Below, one piece after another: positions 10,198 through 19,312 of a stretch of 64,000 nucleotides of DNA. The translations under genes and the position numbers were made by a program. The notes under the pieces are model-generated. The model saw only the letters and a program-made list of their open reading frames with translations, was not told where the DNA came from and ran no database searches. The stretch is from contig OX359292.1 in assembly GCA_947179395.2 (NCBI GenBank), forward strand, positions 34,469,890 to 34,533,889. The letters are read 5' to 3'. This DNA comes from Pulicaria dysenterica. Its lineage: Eukaryota; Streptophyta; Magnoliopsida; Asterales; Asteraceae. Position 1 is the first letter of the stretch; each line of letters starts with the position of its first letter.

Positions 10198-11487
10198 ACC
10201 TAAATGGACTTAAGCTTTGGACGTGAAGGAATAGATTTGGAAGAAATTTGCTGAGAAGAAAGTTTCTTCACCACTGTTGGTTTGACAGTTGATGGAATCG
10301 GAGGTTTCGGATTCGGTAGAGTTGCGGAAGCATTATATTTGCGAATCCATGGTTGAGAGGAATTCTTAGGGATTCTTTGTGGCCTCGGTGCATCAACTTG
10401 CTGTCGCGGAAATGGAACACTGCGATTAGCAGGTTTTGCTACTCGTTGAATGGATGATGACTTGGGTTTCGAAGATTTTGAGATTTTGGAAGGGGAATTG
10501 CGAGAACGCTTTTGAGAATGCAAGAGTTTTTCCTGTGCAATCCAAGCCCTTTTAAATGCTTCATAGCCCTGCCGTCTGTAGACTTCCAGTTCCTTGATCG
10601 TGAGTAATCGGTTGGATTTGTTTAAGCGTTTAAGAGCATGTGATTGACGAGTGGTGATCCATTGATTAATGATGTAGCCTTTTGAATTTAAAAATGGAAC
10701 ACAGATTTGATTAGCATAAAAATCAGTCCAATCAACACATGGTTTAACACCTAAAGTCTTTCTCAATTGATCATAGCAACAATTAAATTCACAGTGTCCA
10801 TGAGTACAACCATCACTTATACAAAACATGGTAGAAGCAATTTTGTCTTGTGAACTAGAATGATTACAAACAGAATCAAACATCAAAATGTTTTCACAGA
10901 CAGGTTTCAAATTTGAACAGCTCCTAGTGGATCTAGGAATAGCTCTTTTCTTTGATGTATTTGTTTCAAACTTCTTGTTTCCAGCCTTCTTCACATCTGC
11001 AGCAGAGGATAAAAGATTAGACTGAAGTCGTGGTCGACTGGCTGCAGCTTGTGATGATTCAGGTACTTCTATGTGCACACGAGAATTGGGATTAGGAGTG
11101 AATTGTTGCTTTGGTTTGTAAATCTGTTTAAGCTTAAGATTTGTTAAGTCAGGTTTATTAACAGATTTTACAGAAGTTGTGCAATATGTACCCTTGGTGT
11201 TTGCATGAGTTAGATCATCCATATCTGAACCAAAAAGTGAGAAGGTAAAGGGAACTATTGGAGTTTCCATCTTTACTTTGAGGGCTTTGATTCTTTCTTT
11301 CAAAACAAACTGTTTTCTACACAGTTTATCAATGATCTTTCCATCATGTACAAATGACATGTTGGGAATTTGTTGACAGGTGATGATTTCATGCATTGCA
11401 GGGAATGTCTCAGAGGTAGGAGGTTTTAAATCATTTTGAATGGCTTTGGTGAGGTCCTGTTGAATGACTTGGGTAAAACAAAATTCC
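10198..11487 (-). pseudogene. gag: R3 gag, C-terminal extension with Cys/His-rich module
   Basis: This is the part of the R3 gag downstream of the R4 insertion. Reading is open from the insertion point (11487), through an internal ATG at 11396, to a TAG at 10198-10200. The first half is polar linker. At about 10650-10925 there is a Cys/His-rich block: CENILMFDSVC, then FCISDGCTHGHCEFNCCY, KPCVDW, QICVPFLNSKGY and NQWITT. R6 has the same block at 40685-40935, while flanking sequence is barely conserved. The remainder is basic, Ser/Pro-rich and resembles a nucleic-acid-binding tail. After the TAG the gag frame stays open to the start of protease, as in R6, so the TAG is probably a lesion. The function of the block is unknown. 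Confidence 0.75.
11483..11487 (+). repeat. R4 target-site duplication, left copy (ATTCC)
   Basis: ATTCC directly precedes the R4 5' LTR and is repeated at 19313-19317 after the 3' LTR. Removing R4 plus one copy restores the R3 gag reading CTGCAGGAATTT without a frame change. R4 is therefore a single clean insertion. Confidence 0.95.
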
Positions 11488-12338
11488 TGTTAGAGATATG
11501 CCCACTAATGTACGTACACCATAGACCGCTGCTGATGATGTATGGGCCTATTGGGTCATACACCGGGGTCAAACCTGACAGCAACTTAAGTTTGGGGACC
11601 AATTATGACAAAAGACAAAAGTTGACATCGCAGGCCGCGTTAGCGCCGCTAACTATAAAGGGTTAGCGCCGCTAAGTCCTAAGAGTTAGCGCCGCTACGG
11701 CTGCATGTACTTTGTGTCACATCCCTGGCAGGCCGCGTTAGCGCCGCTAACTTTAAGGGGTTAGCGCCGCTAAACCCTAAGAGTTAGCGCCGCTACGGCT
11801 GCATGGGCTTTATGTCAAATTACCTCCCAAGCTGGCCAATGCGAGGGTAACACCTAGAATCGAGACTTGGCCGGTTTGTGGGGATAAGTCACGGATTCTG
11901 GAACATTTTAGAGTCAAGAGAACTCATTTTCACTAGGTGAAAAAACACACACACCATATTCTCTCTAAAGTGCACTTAAGACTTTGAGAGAGATCTTGAG
12001 TTCTAGAGAGTGCTCCAGTGATTTTGGTCTTCTAGTTGCTGTTCCATTGTGGTTTTCATAGTGAAGTATCGCAATGGCTTGCTAGCACTCGTGGTTTGGC
12101 TTGTTCCCGGGGTATATCCCAATAGAAGATCCGGTTTTCGTTCTTGGAGGATCATCACCACAGTTGGAGATTACTGGAGCTAAGGAGAAAGGTATAACCT
12201 CCTTCCTTTTCAAGTTGCATTTCTTGAACATAGAGTTTGGTCCATTTGAGGGATTTCGGTTTTTATGCTTTGATTGCTTGTACATTGGGCTATTTTTTTT
12301 GTACCTTGCTTCCGCTGTGAGCCCACGAAATCCCAACA
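11488..12338 (+). repeat. R4 5' LTR (851 bp)
   Basis: Termini are TGTTAGAGATATGCCC and AATCCCAACA. Six copies of TTAGCGCCGCTA lie at about 11640-11810, arranged as a roughly 97-bp tandem duplication, each unit having three copies about 25-30 bp apart. The LTR is followed after one base by the PBS. Confidence 0.95.
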
Positions 12339-12339
12339 G

Positions 12340-12352
12340 TGGTATCAGAGCC
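12340..12352 (+). promoter_or_regulatory. R4 primer-binding site (tRNA-iMet)
   Basis: TGGTATCAGAGCC lies one base after the LTR end. It is complementary to the 3' end of plant initiator methionine tRNA, the usual copia minus-strand primer. Confidence 0.95.
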
Positions 12353-13796
12353 ACCTCTATGTTAGATCTGCACTTGGTGGCTTGAAAAATCCCGAAATCA
12401 AAATGGTTGTTTTCTGTTCGAACAGGGTTAGCGGCGCTAACTCATAAATGTTAGCGGCGCTAACGCGCTGTAACAGTTTAAATTTTTCAAAGTTAAAATC
12501 AGTTTTGGTCTCGGGAAATTTTAGCCTTTTTTTTGTGATTCTGGAAATTTGTTCCAGTTTAGTGTTTGGTAATTTTGTTACCACCTTGTTTGTTTGGTTG
12601 TATGTGATAGATTTAAAATTGGTAACCTTGTCTTTGACCTTGTGGTTGACTTTGTGTGTTTGGATGCATTTGGTGATTTTTAATCACATGGGCTGTAATA
12701 TTTATTAAAATTGTTATATTTGTAATAATATTGTGGCTTGCATGCCATTTCATTCATCCGTGTATTTGTACTAGATAAATAGGAAATTAGTGTGGCTTGT
12801 ACGCCATTTCAATTTCTATTGTATTTGTTGTACAATTTGGATGAAAACACACAAGATGGAGTCGGAAGGAGATGGAGCGTGTCCATAGAAGCCGGTGAAG
12901 TCCATTGGTGATAGCGGTTCTAGTGGGAGCTCGCATTGAAGACCTTCCGTCCCTTAGTTGACCACGTTCTACCCGTTTTGGCTCACGGGAAGAACGCATA
13001 GGATTTTGGCAAGGGTTACCAATTTATTTCGTATATATGCGTGTGATGTGATTTTATTTTATTCTTGCATGGTTTGCTTAGGATTCGCATGCTAGAAATT
13101 TTTTTTTCGAAATTAATAAAATCACAAGAGATTTGGTAAAAATGGTTTACAACTCTCTCGCGCGCTCACATACAAGATTAACTCACCTAGTGAAAATAGG
13201 TTTTGTCACTAAACAAGTTAATCAGTAACCAAGCCGAAAACAAAAGCCTGTTTTCATAAAAACGTAAATCTTGCACCATCCAAAAGATGACACCACCCAA
13301 ATCTAGTGAAGCATGGAGTGATTGTCGAGCTTAGCACGAGTTATTCCATGTGGATCTGTGTGGAAGGTGAGTGTGGGATCTTGAAATTATCGGTTGTCGA
13401 GCTTAGCACGAGCCGGTAGTTGTCGGGGTATCACCGTGTATCTTGTTGGACGATTTGCAATTACAAATTAGAATCCTTGAGTGATTGTCGAGCTTAGCAC
13501 GAGTCAACCAAGAATTTTAATTTGGAATTGGTGCTAGTAGGGATCAAGCATGCCAAACGACCGATGGTTGTCGTAGGATCCCGGAAGTGTCTAAGAGTTG
13601 CAATAGAGATTGCAATCGGTAAAGTGGTTATCGGCCTAAATAGCTCCATGAAGTGATCCGCGGCAACCCCGTCATGAATTGGAGTGAAATATGGTTCTTA
13701 GCCCTTGTTAAAATATTTTTCGAGACGATAAGGGTAATTATTTTAACGAGGATTCAAATCAAACTAACTAATTCGTGTACTCTACTTTAATATAGG
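12353..13796 (+). other. R4 leader with stem-forming repeats
   Basis: This is a non-coding leader of about 1.45 kb. Near its start are two copies of GTTAGCGGCGCTAAC (about 12427-12467), the reverse complement of the LTR motif. Three copies of TTGTCGAGCTTAGCACGAG occur at 13322-13340, 13394-13412 and 13485-13503. R9 carries three related copies in its own leader. Two GTGGCTTG(C/T)ACGCCATTTC-like copies occur near 12730-12810. I see no ORF of interest. Confidence 0.75.
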
Positions 13797-14684
13797 ATGT
13801 CGAATCAAAACCACAACACGTCGAATTTTTCACTTCGTATGATTCTACAAAGGGTGAAACTCACGGGAGTGAACTTTGTTGACTGGCTTAGGCAATTGAG
13901 AATTGTCCTACGTGCTGAGTCTAAGTTGCACATTCTTGAGGAACCCCTTCCTGAACCACCTGCTATCAATGCGGAATGGGCTATCCGATATGCGTATGAA
14001 AAGCATGTTCGGGATACACACGATGTTGCTAGTCTCATGTTATCAAGTATGAGCTCGGAACTGCGAAAGCAATTTGAGCACATGACTGTGTATGACATGA
14101 TTAACAAGCTGAAGGATGTTTTCCGACAGCAAGTTAGACAAGAACATTTTGAGTGTGTTAAAAGTATAACCGGTTGTAAGATGCGGGAAGGCGGGAGTGT
14201 AAGTGCCCATGTTTTGAAGATGAAATCATACATGGACCAGATGGAGAGATTAGGTTTTCCTATAGGGAGGGAGCTTGGTGTGAATTTCATACTTCAGTCT
14301 CTGCCCGCCACATATGAAAAGTTTATAAAGGACTATCATATGCATGGAAAGGAAATGTCTATAGATGAATTGCATGGAATGTTGAAGGTTGTAGAATCTA
14401 ACATGTCCAAGCATGCATCATCTTCATCCACTCTTGTTTTTGGTTCTAAGGAACAACATAACATGAAGAAGAAGAAATCGATCCCATTAAAAGAAGAAGT
14501 TGGAGTTTCCAAGCTTGCTTCAAGTTTTGAGTCTATGGACATTGATGATGTGCCTAAAGAGACTCAACAAGGGGTGGTTTGCTACTTCTGCGGTAGATTT
14601 GGGGATTGGGGCCGTCATGCCTGCCCTTCGTGCCGAGAGGATATAAAACTTCTCAGACAAGAGAGAGTTAATTTTCCTACTTGA
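13797..14684 (+). CDS. gag: R4 gag, open, with a degenerate zinc knuckle
   Basis: This is an intact 295-codon ORF starting at ATG 13797. It is a copia gag: the UBN2-like capsid region covers about residues 10-200 (LRIVLRAESK, SLMLSSMSSEL, AHVLKMKSYMDQMERLGFP, IDELHGMLK), followed by a short basic linker. The C-terminus reads CYFCGRFGDWGRHACP. The two first cysteines are present, but the knuckle histidine is replaced by Asp and the spacing to the last Cys is altered, so zinc binding is doubtful. The ORF is the same length class as the R1 gag. Its openness contrasts with the decayed pol behind it, which suggests selection on gag or recent recombination with an active gag. Confidence 0.9.
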   Translation: MSNQNHNTSNFSLRMILQRVKLTGVNFVDWLRQLRIVLRAESKLHILEEPLPEPPAINAEWAIRYAYEKHVRDTHDVASLMLSSMSSELRKQFEHMTVYDMINKLKDVFRQQVRQEHFECVKSITGCKMREGGSVSAHVLKMKSYMDQMERLGFPIGRELGVNFILQSLPATYEKFIKDYHMHGKEMSIDELHGMLKVVESNMSKHASSSSTLVFGSKEQHNMKKKKSIPLKEEVGVSKLASSFESMDIDDVPKETQQGVVCYFCGRFGDWGRHACPSCREDIKLLRQERVNFPT

Positions 14685-16512
14685 GGTACATTCATGATTA
14701 TACTTCATTGCTATTCCTTATAAGCTGGGATGTTTACCCGAGCTATAAGACTCACGTTTGTCACAAATTTATTTTGTTGCAAAGTGTAGGTCTATTCGTT
14801 GTAAGAAGGAAAAAGCTTGAAGAACCGGATCTCTGAAGAAGAAATTGGGAGTGTTGGTCTCGCCATTAAATCCGGATTTATTATTACTTATGTTTGTATG
14901 CCCTGCGTGGCAAGAACTGCTTTAGTGTATGCTCCTTTGGAGATGATGGATGTTTTTGAATCTTGTATTTTATAAAGATTTTTCATTTTAATAGTTTTAT
15001 TTCAATTTTATTCCATGTCAATGCTTATGTGTTATTTTTGACCTTTTTGGTGCTTAAATAGACATTTGATGACGATGGAGATAACTTGGAATTGAAACAT
15101 TTTGAAAAATTATTTTGAAATGTTTTATCAAAACTTATCCATATCAATGCATACATAAAGGTTCGTTATAAGTAATAAAACAATCATGAACAATTGATTC
15201 TTAAATCCAAAAGTGATTTGGATATATTAGCTCTATGGCATAATCAAACTTGACCAAGTAAACAACATTTGCATCGCTTAGATCCAATTGGTAAGGATCT
15301 TTGTAAAAGTTTAGCCTATAGCTAAATGAAAGATACAAATCTTGTTTATTGGAATAGGATGATTAATGAAATCCTTCACCAGTATTGGTAAGGAAGGATT
15401 GTGACTTGTTGGATATGATCATATTTGTGTGGATAATCCGTTCAAGTATGCCACAAAGTGTGACACTAGTAAAATTCTTCATCACTATCTTTATGGTAGT
15501 AGTTGAGAGAATGTTTACTAGAGAAAAGGCTTATGTCTGAAACCTAGTGGTGTTCGGAACTAACCTAAAGAGAATTAAGAATCAATAAGGGCATATAGAT
15601 ATAAATTCTTAGATCTAGAATAGATGCTAAGTTTTCTTATCTATATTGGTTTAAACATAAAATGAATCATGGGTTTAACCCATAATTCATTTTTCCGAAG
15701 AAACACATTTGCACATGGTGTTACTTTAAATAAAACCAGATATCTGTGTTGATGATCTGGTAAAAGGCAGGCCTAAAACATGTATTCAATATGGTTGGTA
15801 TATATTAATTTTATGAACCAAGTCCTCGATCTAAAACACAGCATTGTGGTCACTTAAGCATCGAATGAGATATTGACTAGAAAGAGTTCTTTGCTTGTCA
15901 ATCTCATAACTTAAATTATCCAGTCTACATTCAGTGGGAGATGGATGAATTATAAGTTGATGCCTACATATTTAAGTAGTTCATCTGAGTTTTGGATAAT
16001 TGTTTCTTGAACTTTTGGGAACCATGTTTGGTTGCGCAAAAGGGAAAGTACAATTTACAAAAGCATTCCAGTGGAAGAACGTAAAACTTAAATAAAAGAC
16101 CTAATGTTGACACTAGCATTTAATCAGCATAGAGATGCTGGTAAAACCTGACAATATCCATTGCTTCTTTATATCTGATGGAAATCAAGAAGGTTGTTTA
16201 GATATGAGGTTGTCATATTTTACTAACAGCAGCTTGATGGTAAATCATTGTGATGTTACCATTCATCGGAAACATAGTGGGACCCTGTGTTCACTAGTGA
16301 ATAGAAGAAGATAATGGTGTAACCTATTTGCTGCATCCAAGTACTTGACTTGGGTTAATCCCACACCTAAAGTGTAATTCAAGAAGGGTGAAGGGACTAA
16401 CATATATGCCATAATGGACAACTTCAAATACCTACTAGAGACAAAGTGTTTCATATTGATTTTATGCAAACAAGTTCTATGGTTATGTTGAAGATAATTT
16501 GGATAAAGTGTA

Positions 16513-16800
16513 ATTTTGTTGTCACCTTGTGGAAACAAGTTTGCTCACATGGACAAAAGAGATCTGAATCCTTCATAGGATCAAGTTGAGGAAATACTTA
16601 AGGCATTTTCCGAGGGTCTCATTCATCCATAAAAACCAGATTAAGTCTGGATTAAGCGAAACATTGTTGTCACTATGGGGAAACAAGTAATCACGCATGG
16701 AAATAAAAGGCCAAGATCCTTTGCAGGATTAAATTGAGGAAATGTTTGAATCATGTTCCGAGGCCTAATATATCCATTATGTCCAAATTGTGTTCATGAC
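16513..16800 (+). repeat. Imperfect tandem duplication in the R4 RT remnant
   Basis: Two adjacent copies of about 145-155 bp start TTGTTGTCACCTTGTGG (about 16513) and TTGTTGTCACTATGGGG (about 16663). Both continue with GAAACAAGT, AAATTGAGGAAAT-like and TTCCGAGG words. Both copies carry the remnant of the RT segment around EEVFISQPEG, so the duplication happened in an already coding-free or decaying element. Confidence 0.65.
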
Positions 16801-17203
16801 TAAGGTCAGTAAAACTTGCATCTTGTGGCTGTAATCCTGCTTTATGAGAAAGTCAAAGGAATGAGTTTTCTAGAAAGCGTAGATTAAGCCAAATACCCTT
16901 GTCAGGGCTAGTGGGAGCATCATGTGTTCCTAGTCAAATATGCTCTATGAAAATAATGTCCTAATTTAGGGTTGTTCTACAACCTAATGGTGGAATTGTT
17001 GTTCTATGAGTATAAATAGAAAATATGGAATCAAGTGGATTTTGTAATTCAAGAAGTACTGATGTATGTTCTTGATGTTCGACGAAAGTAGAATTGTCTT
17101 GAGTAAGTTATTACTGCAAGCAGATCTATGCTTATGAGACTGTCGATTTTATCGAAGTTTGGATTAATCAAGTATGTGGTATAGATACGACATTTAGACC
17201 TAA

Positions 17204-17392
17204 ATGAGTGTCATCGACCCTATTGTGGACTTCGGTCACATTGAGGGTATGTCGACTCTGATAAACATGAGTGTCATTAACTCTATTGTGAACTTCGGTT
17301 ACATTGAGAGTATGTCGACTCTGATAATCATAAGTGTCATTAATCCTATTGTTGACTTCTGTAACATTGAGGATATGATGACTATGATAACT
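17204..17392 (+). repeat. Three 63-bp tandem repeats (21-residue periodicity)
   Basis: Copies start at 17204, 17267 and 17330. Each reads ATGAGTGTCAT(C/T)...ATTGTGGACTTC...GAGGGTATGTCGACT with variations. Because 63 is divisible by three, a 64-codon frame stays open through all three. By position it lies within the RNase H remnant. I regard the open frame as a by-product of the repeat length. Confidence 0.85.
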
Positions 17393-17575
17393 TTGTAAAT
17401 GATCTCTTTAATAAACACTTCGCTAGTGGTTTAATAAGAGAATACAAAAGAGTACAAAGGGATATCGGGTAAATGATCCCATAATTAAGCCATTGTCAAA
17501 TACTAGTGATGACTTTCATACTAGGTATAAAAGCATTGTTCATGCTTATGACCGGGCTTAAATATCGTTTTAGTA

Positions 17576-18448
17576 TATGTTTGATTTACTTATAAGCTTT
17601 GGGAACGATACAGACAGTATTGTAATTTATGCTTGTTTCGATATGCGAGTGATTCGGTTACATTCATAAGACTTTACTGTGTTCCATCTTAGCATGTTTA
17701 ACCACTTCCCAGAATGTTTATACATTCTAAAATTCCACAGTCAGTCATTCTTCAAGGGAAGGAAGTTTGAAATAAGGCTGAGGTTAGGTGTTGGTTATGC
17801 ATTAATCAAGGATTGAATGCATGAAACGCAACAGTAACCTGTGCTTGAAAGGAGTTTCAAGTGACTGGATGACCCGCACCTGAGTTCACTTCATGGATCA
17901 TGGTCACAAGTAACTTGGGATGATAATATCATTACGTCCTTCGACCTGAGATGTATGAATTGCCATAGCATGAAACTTTCTTACTTTGGTTATTTCAAAA
18001 CGTAGTTCGTAACTGGCTATTATAAAGGGAATAGCTGGGTAAGACAAGGTTCATGTTATGGGATTGTACAGTCAACGGAATTTGTTCCTCCTGTATGAGA
18101 GATATCCCTGGGACCCTCGATGATTGGGCGCTGACACCAAAATAAGCATGGCCATGCGCAAAGGAATATTGATTGAGAATCAGATATGTCCTTAAATTTT
18201 GGTCACCACCAATCTTGATCGAGAAACATAATCGTGAACGATCTGGAGATTGACATATTAATCCATGTCTCGTGTTCACAAGGATATCGCGAACAAAAGG
18301 ATGTTTGATCACTTATCTATAGGACCTCTACGTTTTATGTAGGTTATGGTTTTCTGCAAGGTAGCGGAACCCATACTGACTTGGGGGCATCGATGCTTTG
18401 CTAGAGGCCGCTCTTTGTCTGTGGTTACATGGGTACGGTGCATTATGT
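17576..18448 (+). other. R4 3' untranslated region
   Basis: This stretch has no gene. It aligns with the 3' UTR of R9 (53906-54813 reversed), including the conserved run TTTACTGTGTTCCATCTTAG (17669-17688). Its right part matches the R2 3' UTR (1-463). Conservation across three elements indicates one family. Confidence 0.75.
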
Positions 18449-18461
18449 GCAAGTGGGAGTC
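18449..18461 (+). promoter_or_regulatory. R4 polypurine tract
   Basis: GCAAGTGGGAGTC lies immediately before the 3' LTR start and matches the R2 and R1 tracts. Confidence 0.9.
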
Positions 18462-19312
18462 TGTTAGAGATATGCCCACTAATGTACGTACGCCATAGAC
18501 CGCTGCTGATGATGTATGGGCCTATTGGGTCATACACCGGGGTCAAACCTGACAGCAACTTAAGTTTGGGGACCAATTATGACAAAAGACAAAAGTTGAC
18601 ATCGCAGGCCGCGTTAGCGCCGCTAACTATAAAGGGTTAGCGCCGCTAAGTCCTAAGAGTTAGCGCCGCTACGGCTGCATGTACTTTGTGTCACATCCCT
18701 GGCAGGCCGCGTTAGCGCCGCTAACTTTAAGGGGTTAGCGCCGCTAAACCCTAAGAGTTAGCGCCGCTACGGCTGCATGGGCTTTATGTCAAATTACCTT
18801 CCAAGCTGGCCAATGCGAGGGTAACACCTAGAATCGAGACTTGGCCGGTTTGTGGGGATAAGTCACGGATTCTGGAACATTTTAGAGTCAAGAGAACTCA
18901 TTTTCACTAGGTGAAAAAACACACACACCATATTCTCTCTAAAGTGCACTTAAGACTTTGAGAGAGATCTTGAGTTCTAGAGAGTGCTCCAGTGATTTTG
19001 GTCTTCTAGTTGCTGTTCCATTGTGGTTTTCATAGTGAAGTATCGCAATGGCTTGCTAGCACTCGTGGTTTGGCTTGTTCCCGGGGTATATCCCAATAGA
19101 AGATCCGGTTTTCGTTCTTGGAGGATCATCACCACGGTTGGAGATTACTGGAGCTAAGGAGAAAGGTGTAACCTCCTTCCTTTTCAAGTTGCATTTCTTG
19201 AACATAGAGTTTGGTCCATTTGAGGGATTTTGGTTTTTATGCTTTGATTGCTTGTACATTGGGCTATTTTGTTTGTACCTTGCTTCCGCTGTGAGCCCAC
19301 GAAATCCCAACA
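18462..19312 (+). repeat. R4 3' LTR (851 bp)
   Basis: It has the same length and termini as the 5' LTR, with about six visible substitutions, for example A/G at about 18492, C/T at about 18800 and a change in the T-run near 19270. It is followed by the duplication ATTCC at 19313-19317. Confidence 0.95.

Larger units (their letters stand above)
14685..17575 (+). pseudogene. pol: R4 decayed pol remnant
   Basis: There is no open frame longer than about 65 codons, but islands match R9 pol in order. GGCAAGAACTGC...GATGATGGATG (about 14919-14955) matches the protease region read ARNILSFYALYDDGY in R9. GAGGAAATACTTAAGGC...CCGAGGGT (about 16585-16630) matches the RT stretch EEVFISQPEGF. GTCAGGGCTAGTGGGAGC (16901-16918) is an 18-base exact match to the R9 RT coding VRASGS. 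GATCTCTTTAATAAAC (about 17400-17416) matches ADPFTKP of RNase H. The rest is too diverged to read. This is an old, colinear pol decayed by mutation, not a clean deletion. Confidence 0.7.
11488..19312 (+). mobile_element. R4: complete gag-bearing, pol-decayed Angela-like element
   Basis: R4 is 7.8 kb with two 851-bp LTRs, a PBS, a leader, an open gag and a PPT. I see about six differences between the LTRs (roughly 0.7%), so insertion was recent. At the commonly used plant LTR rate of 1.3e-8 per site per year this would be a few hundred thousand years. The 2.9 kb after gag has no long ORF. Even so, short stretches still align with R9 pol in the right order, showing that pol decayed long before this insertion. 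R4 must have moved using enzymes from a relative such as R9. Confidence 0.93.

Noticed and set aside
14685..17575. R4 as a simple deletion derivative (TR-GAG type) lacking pol
   Set aside because: Colinear islands of protease, RT and RNase H sequence are still present, so pol decayed by mutation instead of being deleted cleanly.
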